Shown here: one piece after another, positions 15,580 to 23,282 of the stretch
Layout of the letters: the number at the start of each line of letters is the position of its first letter
Position numbering within the stretch: position 1 is the stretch's first letter
Origin: LGRD01 sp031378125
GTDB taxonomy: Bacteria > Pseudomonadota > Gammaproteobacteria > Burkholderiales > Burkholderiaceae_C
Length of the DNA stretch: 23,977 nucleotides
Reading direction: 5' to 3'
NCBI GenBank assembly: GCA_031378125.1
Contig: JANNDW010000344.1
Location: 1 to 23,977, forward strand
Made by a program: the position numbers and the translations under genes
Notes under the pieces: generated by a model
The model's input: the letters and a program-made list of their open reading frames with translations, nothing else
Databases searched by the model: none
Told to the model about the DNA's origin: nothing

Positions 15580-17289
15580 ATGAACTCCCAGCCTTACAGC
15601 AACCCCCAGCCCCTGCCGCCCGCCGCGACGCCGCCAGGCCGGCGGCCGAGGCTGGTGCTGTCTGAACTTGCGTTCCTGCGCTTCGTCGCCGGCATCCGGG
15701 CATTGTTGGCCGCGCTTGTGGGCATCGTGCTGCTCGCCGACACAGGCTCGTACTGGGGGCTCGATCTGCTCCTGGTGCTGCCCTACCTGGTGTGGGCGGC
15801 GGTGCTGATGTGGCGCACCCTGAACGGTTGGCCCTACGCCGGTTCCAAGGCCTGGCTCTGGCTCGACGCCGCCGCGCTGCTGATCACCAGCCACCTGGTC
15901 GCAAAGACCCTGCCGTTGTTCGGCATCTCCAGCGTGCTTCCGGTGGTTGCCATTGCGGTCCTCGCCGGCGCCGCCCCGGCCTTCGCGCTGTCGCTTGCCA
16001 CGGCGACCGCGATGCTCGTGTTGAGCGGCTCGCTGCGAAGCTTCGGCGCGCCGCCGCCGTTGCCGGTCATCGTGCCGATCATCGTGCTTGCCTTCGGGCC
16101 CGCTGCTGCCTTGCTCACCCGCCCGAGCCGCGATCTGCGCCAGCGCCTCAGGTTGATCGACACGCTCAACGAGCGATCCGACCCGCGCCAGGGCCTGCGC
16201 CACCACGTCGACATGCTGTTCGTGCAACTCGCCGCCCACTTTGACTTGCGTGCCGCGACGATCAGCTTGCAAGGCCCCGAGCCGCGCATCTTCCAGTGGC
16301 GCGCAGGCTCGCAAACGGCCGCGATGGAAGAGCCCGATGCCGTGAAATGGGGCGAGCGGCTGGCGCAGCTGCCGCGCAACCTGGGGTGCATCGGCACCGC
16401 CAACGGCGCGGCCACTGTTGCCTTCGCCGCCTACAACCCATCGACCGGATCTCGTTCCAGGTCTCCGGACGAAGGCGCCCAGCGTGCCTTGGAGCACATC
16501 GGCGCGCAAGCACTTGTGTTGCCGCTCATGAGCTACGGGCAACCGCTGGGCACACTCTGCCTGCGCCGCGCCGCGCCGCCATTCACCGCGGCGCACCTGC
16601 GCTGGCTCAACGAAGTGATGCGCGAGACCATGCCCCTGCTCGAACGCAGCGACCTGCTCGAGCAGTTGCAGCGCGAGACGGCATCGCGCGAACGTGAACG
16701 CATCGGGCGCGACCTGCATGACAGCGCTGTCCAGCCTTACCTGGGCCTCAAGTACGGGCTCGAGGCGCTGGCCCGGCAGGCGGGCACCGCCAACCCCGTC
16801 AGCCCCCACATCAAGCAGCTGGTGCACATGGCCACCGAAGAGCTGCAGACCTTGCGCGACGTGATCAGCGGCCTGCGCCGCGGCGACGATCCGTCCCAGG
16901 CCGACAGTGCGCCGCTCGCGGCATTGCAGCGCGAGGCCCAGCGCTTCCAGTCTCTGTATGGCCTGAAGGTGCACATCTTCGCGCCGAACGCACCCCGGCT
17001 TCGCGGCTCGGCGGCCAAGGCGGTTTTGCACATGGTCAACGAAGCGCTCACCAACGCGCGGCGGCACACGTCCGCCACAGCGGTCACCGTGCTGATCGAC
17101 GTGAACCAGAGCGACGTGGTGCTGCGCCTGCGCAACGACCATGGGCATGGCGAAACCCTTCCACCCGGCTTTGTGCCAAGCTCGCTGACCGAACGGGCCA
17201 CTCAATTCGGGGGTGGCGTGCAAGTCAATCACGAGCCAGACTTCACCGAAATCGTGATCACGCTGCCCCTGGCAGGAACCGTCGGATGA
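15580..17289 (+). CDS. NarL-type sensor histidine kinase
   Basis: This is a 569-residue membrane kinase. After a proline-rich N-terminus it has a block of five or six hydrophobic helices (about residues 25-185), then a GAF-like sensor segment (about 205-350). The HisKA_3 motif ASRERERIGRDLHDSAVQP has the phosphorylated H380. The ATP-binding domain has NEALTNARRH (N492) and a DHGHG G1 box. The usual second glycine box is replaced by PSSLTERA. The start is ATG 15580; an upstream in-frame start at 15502 would add a non-family basic stretch. Its TGA overlaps the ATG of the regulator gene (ATGA). The signal is probably membrane-borne but unknown. Confidence 0.93.
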   Translation: MNSQPYSNPQPLPPAATPPGRRPRLVLSELAFLRFVAGIRALLAALVGIVLLADTGSYWGLDLLLVLPYLVWAAVLMWRTLNGWPYAGSKAWLWLDAAALLITSHLVAKTLPLFGISSVLPVVAIAVLAGAAPAFALSLATATAMLVLSGSLRSFGAPPPLPVIVPIIVLAFGPAAALLTRPSRDLRQRLRLIDTLNERSDPRQGLRHHVDMLFVQLAAHFDLRAATISLQGPEPRIFQWRAGSQTAAMEEPDAVKWGERLAQLPRNLGCIGTANGAATVAFAAYNPSTGSRSRSPDEGAQRALEHIGAQALVLPLMSYGQPLGTLCLRRAAPPFTAAHLRWLNEVMRETMPLLERSDLLEQLQRETASRERERIGRDLHDSAVQPYLGLKYGLEALARQAGTANPVSPHIKQLVHMATEELQTLRDVISGLRRGDDPSQADSAPLAALQREAQRFQSLYGLKVHIFAPNAPRLRGSAAKAVLHMVNEALTNARRHTSATAVTVLIDVNQSDVVLRLRNDHGHGETLPPGFVPSSLTERATQFGGGVQVNHEPDFTEIVITLPLAGTVG

Positions 17290-18077
17290 GATCTTTTGCA
17301 GCCGTTGAAACCACAGTCCCACGCGCCCCGGTGCAAGCCATCCGCGTTCTGCTGGCCGATGACCATTCCGTCACGCTGTGGGGCTTGCGCCAGTTGGTGG
17401 AAAGCGCCCACCCGCACATGAGCGTGGCCGGCACCGCGAGCACCTGCGCCGAGTTGATATCGCATCCGGCGCTTGCGCAAACCGACGTCGTGCTGCTCGA
17501 CCTGGGCCTGCGCGACAGCAACGCCATCAACTGCGTGCAGCAACTCGTCGGCGAAGCCGGCGTGAAGGTCGTGCTGCTCACCGGCGACTTGAACCCGTCG
17601 CACCACCGCGACGCCGTGATGCGCGGCGCGCGCGGCGTGGTGCTCAAATCGCAACCCACCGAGAGCATTCTCGACGCGATCCAGCGCGTGCATGCCGGCG
17701 AGGTGTGGCTGGATGGGTCGTTGATGTCGATGTTGCTGGGCGCCGTTCCCGGCTTGCCCGGAGCAAGGCCCGAGCCCAAGAGCGATGCTGCACAGCGTAT
17801 TCAAAGCCTCACGCCGAAAGAGCGCCAGGTGATCCAGGCGGTGGTTCAACACCGCGGCGCGAAGAGCCTGGTCGTCGCCGACGCCCTTGGCATGAGCGAA
17901 CACACGCTGCGCAACCACCTGACCGTGATCTACAGCAAGCTCGGTGTGCAAGGAAAGCTCAATCTGTACGTGTATGCGGTGGAGCACTGGCTGGCGCCGT
18001 CACCCAACCCGAGCCGCGGCGCGGATCGTGGGTCACCGTGCCAGCAACTCAGTTCGGTGTGGGGCTCGCTTGCTTGA
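17286..18077 (+). CDS. LuxR/NarL-family response regulator
   Basis: This 263-residue transcription factor is paired with the kinase. The receiver domain has D25-D26, the phosphoacceptor D72 (VVLLDLGL), the threonine of VVLLTGD and the lysine of VVLKS. The C-terminal LuxR helix-turn-helix reads LTPKERQVIQAVV then VADALGMSEHTLRNHLTVIYSKLGV. It overlaps the kinase gene by four bases. Its receiver resembles that of the receiver-only protein at 21312, suggesting an older duplication. The LuxR-type output makes it a candidate binder of the paired elements at 18753 and 21196, but that is inference. The C-terminal tail after EHWLAPS is polar. Confidence 0.94.
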   Translation: MRSFAAVETTVPRAPVQAIRVLLADDHSVTLWGLRQLVESAHPHMSVAGTASTCAELISHPALAQTDVVLLDLGLRDSNAINCVQQLVGEAGVKVVLLTGDLNPSHHRDAVMRGARGVVLKSQPTESILDAIQRVHAGEVWLDGSLMSMLLGAVPGLPGARPEPKSDAAQRIQSLTPKERQVIQAVVQHRGAKSLVVADALGMSEHTLRNHLTVIYSKLGVQGKLNLYVYAVEHWLAPSPNPSRGADRGSPCQQLSSVWGSLA

Positions 18078-18090
18078 CCGCACATCGCCC

Positions 18091-18726
18091 GTGAATGCGG
18101 TGCCGCGCGACAGCGGCCTGACGGAATGGCTGTTGCGCGGTTTTGCGCTGTTGTTGTTGGGATGGTTCATCGGGAACGTGGCCCGCGTCTGGTGGGCCGA
18201 CACCAGCCGCTACACGCTGCTGTTGCTGGTGCTGGCCGAGAGCGTCACGCTGTTGCTCGTGTTGTTCGCGCGTCGTGCGTTGGTGCGCGACATGTCGCCG
18301 ATGGCCGTCATCGCCACCGTTTATGCCTGCCTGTGTTTTGTGCTTTTCAGCCTTGGCGACACGCAGCGCCTGGCTCCCGAGTGGCTCGGCGCCACTTTCC
18401 AGACGGCCGGGATGGTGTGGGTTCTGGTCGCCAAGCTGAAGCTTGGTCGCTGCTTCGGTTTGTTGCCCGCCACGCGCGGCCTGATCACGGACGGGCCGTA
18501 CCGCGTGGTGCGCCACCCCATTTACCTTGGTTACCTGATCTCGCATGTCGGCTTCTTGTTGGCCAGTTTTTCGCTTCAGAACGTCGCGGTGCTGGCCGTC
18601 TTGTACCTCGCCCAGGACGTGCGCATGCGGCGCGAGGAATCGATACTCGAAACGGGGGACCAGCGGGCCACCTACCGAGACTATCGCGCCTCGGTTCGCT
18701 ACCGCATCGTCCCGCTCGTCTATTAA
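18091..18726 (+). CDS. Isoprenylcysteine-methyltransferase-like membrane protein
   Basis: This 211-residue protein has about five hydrophobic helices and the ICMT/PEMT signature GPYRVVRHPIYLGYL near residues 138-152, followed by MRREESIL and YRDYRASVRYRIVP. Proteins of this group are membrane-embedded SAM-dependent methyltransferases with varied lipid or isoprenoid acceptors. In bacteria the substrate is rarely known. There is no ATG in a suitable place; GTG at 18091 (13 bases after the regulator stop) gives a sensible start, and TTG at 18070 is an alternative that overlaps the regulator. It is probably in the kinase-regulator operon. Confidence 0.82.
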   Translation: MNAVPRDSGLTEWLLRGFALLLLGWFIGNVARVWWADTSRYTLLLLVLAESVTLLLVLFARRALVRDMSPMAVIATVYACLCFVLFSLGDTQRLAPEWLGATFQTAGMVWVLVAKLKLGRCFGLLPATRGLITDGPYRVVRHPIYLGYLISHVGFLLASFSLQNVAVLAVLYLAQDVRMRREESILETGDQRATYRDYRASVRYRIVPLVY

Positions 18727-18752
18727 GGCTGATGCCATGGCCTGCTGGGCCG

Positions 18753-18816
18753 GGACAAATATCCTGCCCCAGCCCGTCGCATCCGCCCTAACGCCAGATC
18801 CCCGCTTGTCCTAAGG
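18753..18816 (+). promoter_or_regulatory. Shared upstream element, copy 1
   Basis: The element begins GGACAAATATCCTGCCCCA, continues GCATCCGCCCT and ends with GTCCTAAGG. Over its first 37 bases it matches copy 2 (21196) at 29 positions. The downstream GTCCT block falls one base off from copy 2's spacing. GGA-N6-TCC at the left end is a short dyad. It ends 71 bases before the start of the fusion protein gene. The likeness of two intergenic stretches 2.4 kb apart, both ahead of genes, points to a common regulatory role. Confidence 0.6.
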
Positions 18817-18887
18817 TGACGATGGGTTTGAGCGCCCCAAGCGCGATCCCTTCATCGACTCCCCCATGGCATGAAAGCCGACGATCC

Positions 18888-21179
18888 ATGAGCACCGAAA
18901 CGTCAACATCCCCACCCGTTCGGGCCCACGCCTTTGCCGGCGCGTCCGGTCTCTTTCTGGGGGTCTTCTCCGCCACCTTGTTCTGCAGTGCGCTGCTGAT
19001 GTTCATGGTGCAACCGATGGTGGCCAAGACCTTGCTGCCCGGCCTCGGTGGTACGCCGCAGGTGTGGAGCAGCTGCATGGTTTTTTTCCAGGCCATGCTG
19101 TTTGCCGGCTACCTGCACGCCCATTTCACCGGCAAGTTCCTGGGCCTCAAGCGACAGGCGTTGCTGCACCTCGTGCTTGCCGCCGGTGCGCTCCTGATGC
19201 TGCCTTTCAACTTGGGCGATCGCATCGCATCGCCCGATGTGTCTCACCCGATTGCATGGCTCCTTCAGGTGCTCTTGCTCTCGATCGGCGTGCCGGTGTT
19301 CCTGATATCGGCTACCGCACCACTGTTGCAGAAATGGGTCGCGCAGACCCGACACCCGGCGGCTGCCGATCCGTACTTCCTGTACGCGGCCAGCAACCTG
19401 GGCAGCCTGCTCGCGTTGATCGGCTATCCGACGGTCATTGAACCCCTCGTGGGGTTGCAAAGCCAATGGCAGGGGTGGGGCGTGGGCTTCGCCGTGTTGT
19501 TTGTGTTGTTGACTGCCTGTGCTTGGCTGTACTGGCGCGATCACGTGCCCGCGCTCAGCGTGGATGCGGTGAGGCGGCAGTCAGCCGACATCGCCCGCGT
19601 CACCCACGGCCAGCGAGTTCGATGGGTGCTCTTGTCCCTGGCCCCCAGCAGTCTGCTGCTGGGCGTCACGTCCTACATCACCACGGATGTGGCGGCCGTT
19701 CCTCTGTTCTGGGTGGTTCCGCTGGCGCTGTACTTGTTGACCTTCATCCTGGTCTTCGCAAAACGCCCCCCCATTGCGCACGGCGTGGCGCTTCGCGCGC
19801 AGGCCTTTGTCGTCACGCTGGTGGCCGTCGGCGCATTGGTGTCGTTCGTTTCGGTCGCGTTTCCCTGGCCATGGATCGGGGTGCACTTGCTGGGCTTCTT
19901 TCTCACTGCGCTGGTATGCCATGGTGAACTGGCGCGTTCACGCCCCGATCCCTCGCACCTCACCGAGTATTACCTCTGGCTCTCGTTCGGTGGCGTGCTT
20001 GGCGGCGTGCTGACAGCATTGGTTGCGCCGCTGGTGTTCAGCGGGCTCGCCGAATACCCGCTCGCGCTCGTCCTGGCCTGCCTTCTGCGACCTTGGGTGG
20101 CGCCCGGCAGCGTGAAGGATGGGTGGCGACGCGACATCCTGTTGCCTTGCCTCTTGCTGCTGGTGGTCGGCTTGCTTCTCAAATCCACCGTGATGTTGGC
20201 CGACGCCCCAGCCTTTTGGCGTGTGGCGCTGCTCGGGGTGGCGGCGCCTTTGGTCGCGGTTGCATTGCTCGGTTTCAGTACACGGCCGCTGCGCTTCGGC
20301 CTGGGTGTCGCGGCGCTTTCAGTGGCTTCGCTGTTGTCCAGCCACGCGTCCGGCGGTGCGCTGGGCCAGCTAACCGCCTCGGCCCGCAGCTTCTTCGGGG
20401 TCTACAAGGTGTATCGCCATACCGACCTCGGGCTCAGAATCTTCGTGCACGGTTCAACGATCCACGGAATCCAGTTCATCGACCCCTCGAAAGCGAAACA
20501 GCCGGCCGCCTACTACCACCACGACGGTTCGTTCGGCCAGATGTTTCGCGCGCTTGCACCCACGGTGGGCGAGCGCGCCGTGGCCATCGTCGGGCTCGGC
20601 TCGGGCGGCCTGTCGTGTTATGGCGCCAAGGGCAGCCAGTGGACTTTCTATGAGATCGATCCACTGGTCGAACAGATCGCGCGCGACCCACGGCATTTCA
20701 CGTTCCTGCGCGATTGCCCGCCGACCACCCGGGTTGTGATCGGCGACGCCAGGGTCACGCTGCGCAACGCCGCCGATGCCAGTTATTCGTTCCTGTTGAT
20801 CGACGCGTTTACTTCGGACGCTGTACCCACGCACCTGCTGACGCGGGAAGCGATATCGGCCTACCGGAAAAAGCTGACGCCAGATGGCGTGCTGGCCGTG
20901 CACATCAGCAACCGCTTCCTGAATCTGTTGCCCGTGCTGAGCCGGCTGGCGCAGGACGCGCAACTGGTGGGGCGTGTGTCGAGCGTCGATGCAACCCAGA
21001 CTCGAAACGCCCTGCTTGAAAGCCCGGCGCAAGTGGTCGTGCTGGCGGCTGACGAAGCCTCACTCGGCGGCCTGGCACGTGACCCACGCTGGCTGCCGCT
21101 GCCGCCCGCGCAGGCCGGAAGGGTCTGGAGCGACGACTACGTGAACATCTTCGACGCGCTTCGCCTGCCCGGCCATTGA
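18888..21179 (+). CDS. Fused membrane transporter-like/spermidine-synthase-like protein
   Basis: This 763-residue protein fuses an N-terminal membrane domain (about residues 15-510, twelve or more hydrophobic helices) with a C-terminal spermidine-synthase-like domain. The latter shows GLGSGG at 569-574, YEIDPLVEQ with E589 and D591, GDARVTL, and LLIDAFTSDAVPTHLLT. Homologues are annotated as fused MFS/spermidine synthase, and whether they make polyamines is largely untested. The soluble domain lacks an obvious N-terminal beta domain for a true spermidine synthase, so another aminopropyl-like or methyl transfer is possible. The start ATG 18888 gives MSTETSTSPPVRAH; a GTG at 18816 would overlap the shared element. 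It stands alone between the two copies of that element. Confidence 0.9.
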   Translation: MSTETSTSPPVRAHAFAGASGLFLGVFSATLFCSALLMFMVQPMVAKTLLPGLGGTPQVWSSCMVFFQAMLFAGYLHAHFTGKFLGLKRQALLHLVLAAGALLMLPFNLGDRIASPDVSHPIAWLLQVLLLSIGVPVFLISATAPLLQKWVAQTRHPAAADPYFLYAASNLGSLLALIGYPTVIEPLVGLQSQWQGWGVGFAVLFVLLTACAWLYWRDHVPALSVDAVRRQSADIARVTHGQRVRWVLLSLAPSSLLLGVTSYITTDVAAVPLFWVVPLALYLLTFILVFAKRPPIAHGVALRAQAFVVTLVAVGALVSFVSVAFPWPWIGVHLLGFFLTALVCHGELARSRPDPSHLTEYYLWLSFGGVLGGVLTALVAPLVFSGLAEYPLALVLACLLRPWVAPGSVKDGWRRDILLPCLLLLVVGLLLKSTVMLADAPAFWRVALLGVAAPLVAVALLGFSTRPLRFGLGVAALSVASLLSSHASGGALGQLTASARSFFGVYKVYRHTDLGLRIFVHGSTIHGIQFIDPSKAKQPAAYYHHDGSFGQMFRALAPTVGERAVAIVGLGSGGLSCYGAKGSQWTFYEIDPLVEQIARDPRHFTFLRDCPPTTRVVIGDARVTLRNAADASYSFLLIDAFTSDAVPTHLLTREAISAYRKKLTPDGVLAVHISNRFLNLLPVLSRLAQDAQLVGRVSSVDATQTRNALLESPAQVVVLAADEASLGGLARDPRWLPLPPAQAGRVWSDDYVNIFDALRLPGH

Positions 21180-21195
21180 GCGCGCACCCGACCCA

Positions 21196-21257
21196 GGACA
21201 AAACTCCTGCCCCATCCGGGTGCAATCGCCCTCGCGGCAACACATGCCAGTCCTTAG
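21196..21257 (+). promoter_or_regulatory. Shared upstream element, copy 2
   Basis: The element begins GGACAAAACTCCTGCCCCA, continues GCAATCGCCCT and ends with GTCCTTAG. It is the partner of the copy at 18753. AGGA-N6-TCCT forms a small dyad at the left end. It ends 54 bases before the ATG of the receiver-only regulator gene and 600 bases before the first Flp pilin gene, and may drive this whole region. Confidence 0.6.
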
Positions 21258-21311
21258 TCTGCAAGCACTGGTTCGCCATGGGGGCGCACCTTGCAGCAAA
21301 GGCCAGCCACC

Positions 21312-21782
21312 ATGCTCTTGCACCGCCCGATCCGGGTGCTCATCGTCGACGACCATGCCGGCATTCGCGCCGGGCTCATGACGCTGGTCGAGTCGGAGAA
21401 CCCGCGCCTGTGCGCGGTCGGCGCCGCCGCCACGGCGAGTGAAGCCATGGCGCAAGCGCGCGAGCACCAACCCGACGTGATCGTGCTCGACGTGAACCTG
21501 GCCGGAGAGGACGGGTTGGCGCTGATGCCCGCGCTGCACCGCGCGACACGCTGCGAGGTGATCGTGCTGACCAGTCTGGCCGACCCCAGCGTTGCAGCCC
21601 AGGCACGCCGGCTCGGCGCGCGCGCCTGCCTGCACAAGACGGCGCCGGCCGCCGAGCTGATGGCCATCATCCTGTCGGTCCGGCCCGCGGGCGAACGTCA
21701 GATCGAGGGCATCCCCGCGAATGCGGGAGTCGGTTTGTCCCATGCCCTCGGGGAGCAAACGCCCATGGGCAACGGGCAATAG
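21312..21782 (+). CDS. Receiver-only response regulator
   Basis: This 156-residue protein is a receiver domain with no DNA-binding output. It has D13-D14, the phosphoacceptor D60 (VIVLDVNLAGEDG), the threonine of VIVLTSL and the lysine of ACLHKTAPA. Its receiver looks like that of the LuxR-type regulators of NarL type. The 40 residues after the receiver are polar and carry no recognisable domain, so the protein may have lost a helix-turn-helix or works by protein contact or as a phosphate sink. The ATG at 21312 was preferred over a TTG at 21291; AAAGG lies about ten bases upstream. It sits directly ahead of the Flp pilin genes, so a role in pilus control is likely. Confidence 0.88.
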   Translation: MLLHRPIRVLIVDDHAGIRAGLMTLVESENPRLCAVGAAATASEAMAQAREHQPDVIVLDVNLAGEDGLALMPALHRATRCEVIVLTSLADPSVAAQARRLGARACLHKTAPAAELMAIILSVRPAGERQIEGIPANAGVGLSHALGEQTPMGNGQ

Positions 21783-21856
21783 CGCCGATGCCCCGCTACA
21801 CGGCGCTCCCTACAGTGGTGATCAACGAAACACAGCGCATGCGAGGGCCAACGGTA

Positions 21857-22051
21857 ATGAGCGACAGGCACATCACCCCACTGGCAATGGCCAGGCGTCT
21901 TGTCAATGAACAGGACGGCGTCACCGCCATCGAGTACGGGCTGCTGGCCGCATTGATCGCGGTGACCTGCATCGTGGCGTTTCAGCTGCTGGGCACGCAG
22001 CTGAACGCGTTGTGGGTGTATTGGGTCGGCGCGGTGATCGGTGCGCTGTAG
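21857..22051 (+). CDS. Flp-type IVb pilin, divergent copy
   Basis: This 64-residue prepilin has a leader ending EQDG, then VTAIEYGLLAALIAV, matching the Flp cleavage pattern (after G with E and Y at mature positions 5 and 6). The C-terminal part (FQLLGTQLNALWVYWVGAVIGAL) differs from the two pilins that follow, with a second hydrophobic stretch and two tryptophans. Secreted Flp pilins form thin adhesive fibres via the Tad machine. The ATG at 21857 gives a normal leader length; an in-frame ATG at 21788 would make it 23 residues longer. It could be a minor or tip pilin. Confidence 0.88.
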   Translation: MSDRHITPLAMARRLVNEQDGVTAIEYGLLAALIAVTCIVAFQLLGTQLNALWVYWVGAVIGAL

Positions 22052-22132
22052 AGAGTCAACAGGGATTTCAGCCGCAACTGGGCTGATTTGTGGAGCCGGC
22101 AACGGCATTTTTTCAACTGAAGAGGAAGCAAC

Positions 22133-22306
22133 ATGAAACTCGTGAAATTCATCAAGAACTTCGGCCACGAAGAAGACGGCGTCACCGCCATCGAGTACGG
22201 CCTGATCGCCGCGCTCATCGCCATCGTGATCATCGCCGGCGCGACGCTGGTCGGCACCAACCTCAATGCGTTGTTCACGTTCATCTCGACCAAGCTGGTG
22301 ACTTGA
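22133..22306 (+). CDS. flp: Flp-type IVb pilin, first of near-identical pair
   Basis: This 57-residue prepilin has a basic leader (MKLVKFIKNFGHEEDG, cleaved after G16) and a mature part VTAIEYGLIAALIAIVIIAG then ATLVGTNLNALFTFISTKLVT. The mature N-terminus carries the conserved E and Y. AGAGGA lies eight bases before the ATG, a very strong ribosome site, suggesting high expression. The mature 41 residues differ from the next pilin at only two positions, so one of the two is probably the main fibre subunit. Confidence 0.93.
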   Translation: MKLVKFIKNFGHEEDGVTAIEYGLIAALIAIVIIAGATLVGTNLNALFTFISTKLVT

Positions 22307-22353
22307 ACCAGGCCCGCAGGCTGACGTGCCACCTTGGATCCAGCGCTGAAATC

Positions 22354-22399
22354 GAGCCCCGCACCGACCTGCGGGCTCGCTTGAAATCGCAGGATTTCA
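22354..22399 (+). other. Two hairpins between the tandem pilin genes
   Basis: At 22354-22378, GAGCCC plus CGC pair with GCGGGCTC around an ACCGACCT loop with one bulged base. At 22382-22399, TGAAATC pairs with GATTTCA around GCAG. No T-run follows either. They could form an attenuator or a processing site setting the ratio of the first pilin to downstream genes. Confidence 0.4.
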
Positions 22400-22466
22400 T
22401 CGTGCTCGTGCGGGATGCAATCTGCGCTTTCGGCGCACGTACTTTCATGACAGGAAAGGCAGGGAT

Positions 22467-22640
22467 ATGAAACTCATCAGATTCATCAAGGACATCGGGC
22501 GTGATGACGACGGCGTCACAGCGATCGAATATGGCCTGATCGCGGCGCTGATCGCCATCGTGATCATCGCAGGGGCGACGCTCGTCGGGACGAATCTCGA
22601 CGCGCTCTTCACGTACATCTCAACCAAGCTGGTGACCTGA
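22467..22640 (+). CDS. flp: Flp-type IVb pilin, second of near-identical pair
   Basis: This 57-residue prepilin has the leader MKLIRFIKDIGRDDDG and a mature part almost the same as the gene at 22133 (two changes in 41 residues: Asn to Asp and Phe to Tyr). The leader differs at seven of 16 positions. GGAAAGG and AGGGAT lie close before the ATG and give a strong ribosome site. The gene is 160 bases after its sister, from a tandem duplication. Confidence 0.93.
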   Translation: MKLIRFIKDIGRDDDGVTAIEYGLIAALIAIVIIAGATLVGTNLDALFTYISTKLVT

Positions 22641-22672
22641 GCCAGGTCCACACACTGCAGTACGACGGTGGA

Positions 22673-23266
22673 ATGGACACAGCACCCAAGGCCCGCATGG
22701 ACTTCTTCGCGCCCCTCTCCATGCTGACGTTGGCCTCGCTCATGATCGCGGCGGTGGTGAGCGATCTGCGCTCCCGGCGGATTCCCAATGCCCTCGTGGT
22801 TTCGGGAATCGTGCTGGGGCTCTTTTTTCAAACCGTCGCCCCGTCCGGTGCCGGTCTGTTCGGCAGCCCCGCAGGCGCTTTGGGATTTGTCCCGGCGTTG
22901 CTGGGCGGCTTGGTGGGGCTGGCGCTGTTCCTGCCCCTTTACGCGCTGCGCGCCATGGGCGCCGGCGACGTGAAGCTGCTGGCCATGGTTGGCGTCTGGC
23001 TGGGCGCCCCCCATGTGGTGAAGGCGGCGCTGTGGACGCTGTTGGCCGGTGGCGTGCTGTCGCTGGCGGTGGCGCTGTGCACCGGTGTGCTGCGGCAGGT
23101 TCTGGCCAACCTTCGCTTCATGGTGACCGCCACGCTGATCAAGGTGCAAGGCGGCACGGGCCTGGCGGTCGAGGTGCCTGCGCGCACGACGGGGCGCTTG
23201 CCCTTTGCGGTAGCCGTCGCCTGCGGCACTGGCGCCGAGCTGCTTCGCATGGCCGTCGCCGCCTGA
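22673..23266 (+). CDS. cpaA: Prepilin peptidase CpaA/TadV
   Basis: This is a 197-residue inner-membrane aspartate protease that cuts Flp prepilins after the glycine. The A24 family signatures are both present: the first aspartate D31 (SDLRSRRIPNA) and the GxGD motif with D99 (GAGDVKLLA). Hydrophobic segments run at about 15-29, 40-54, 72-95 and 107-140. The C-terminal third (from about 150) is less typical. It lies 32 bases after the last pilin gene, so it belongs to the Flp/Tad operon. A start at 22697 (MDFFAPL) is a possible alternative. Confidence 0.92.
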   Translation: MDTAPKARMDFFAPLSMLTLASLMIAAVVSDLRSRRIPNALVVSGIVLGLFFQTVAPSGAGLFGSPAGALGFVPALLGGLVGLALFLPLYALRAMGAGDVKLLAMVGVWLGAPHVVKAALWTLLAGGVLSLAVALCTGVLRQVLANLRFMVTATLIKVQGGTGLAVEVPARTTGRLPFAVAVACGTGAELLRMAVAA

Positions 23267-23282
23267 ACCACGAAACGCGGCG

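Noticed and set aside
15181..17322. 713-codon open frame on the minus strand opposite the kinase
   Set aside because: It is the mirror frame of the kinase gene, with similar odd composition and no start signal.
21279..21294. Sigma-54-like promoter (GG-N10-GC with CTTGC) before the receiver gene
   Set aside because: The -24 part is a poor match, and transcription would begin only a few bases before the ATG, leaving no ribosome site.
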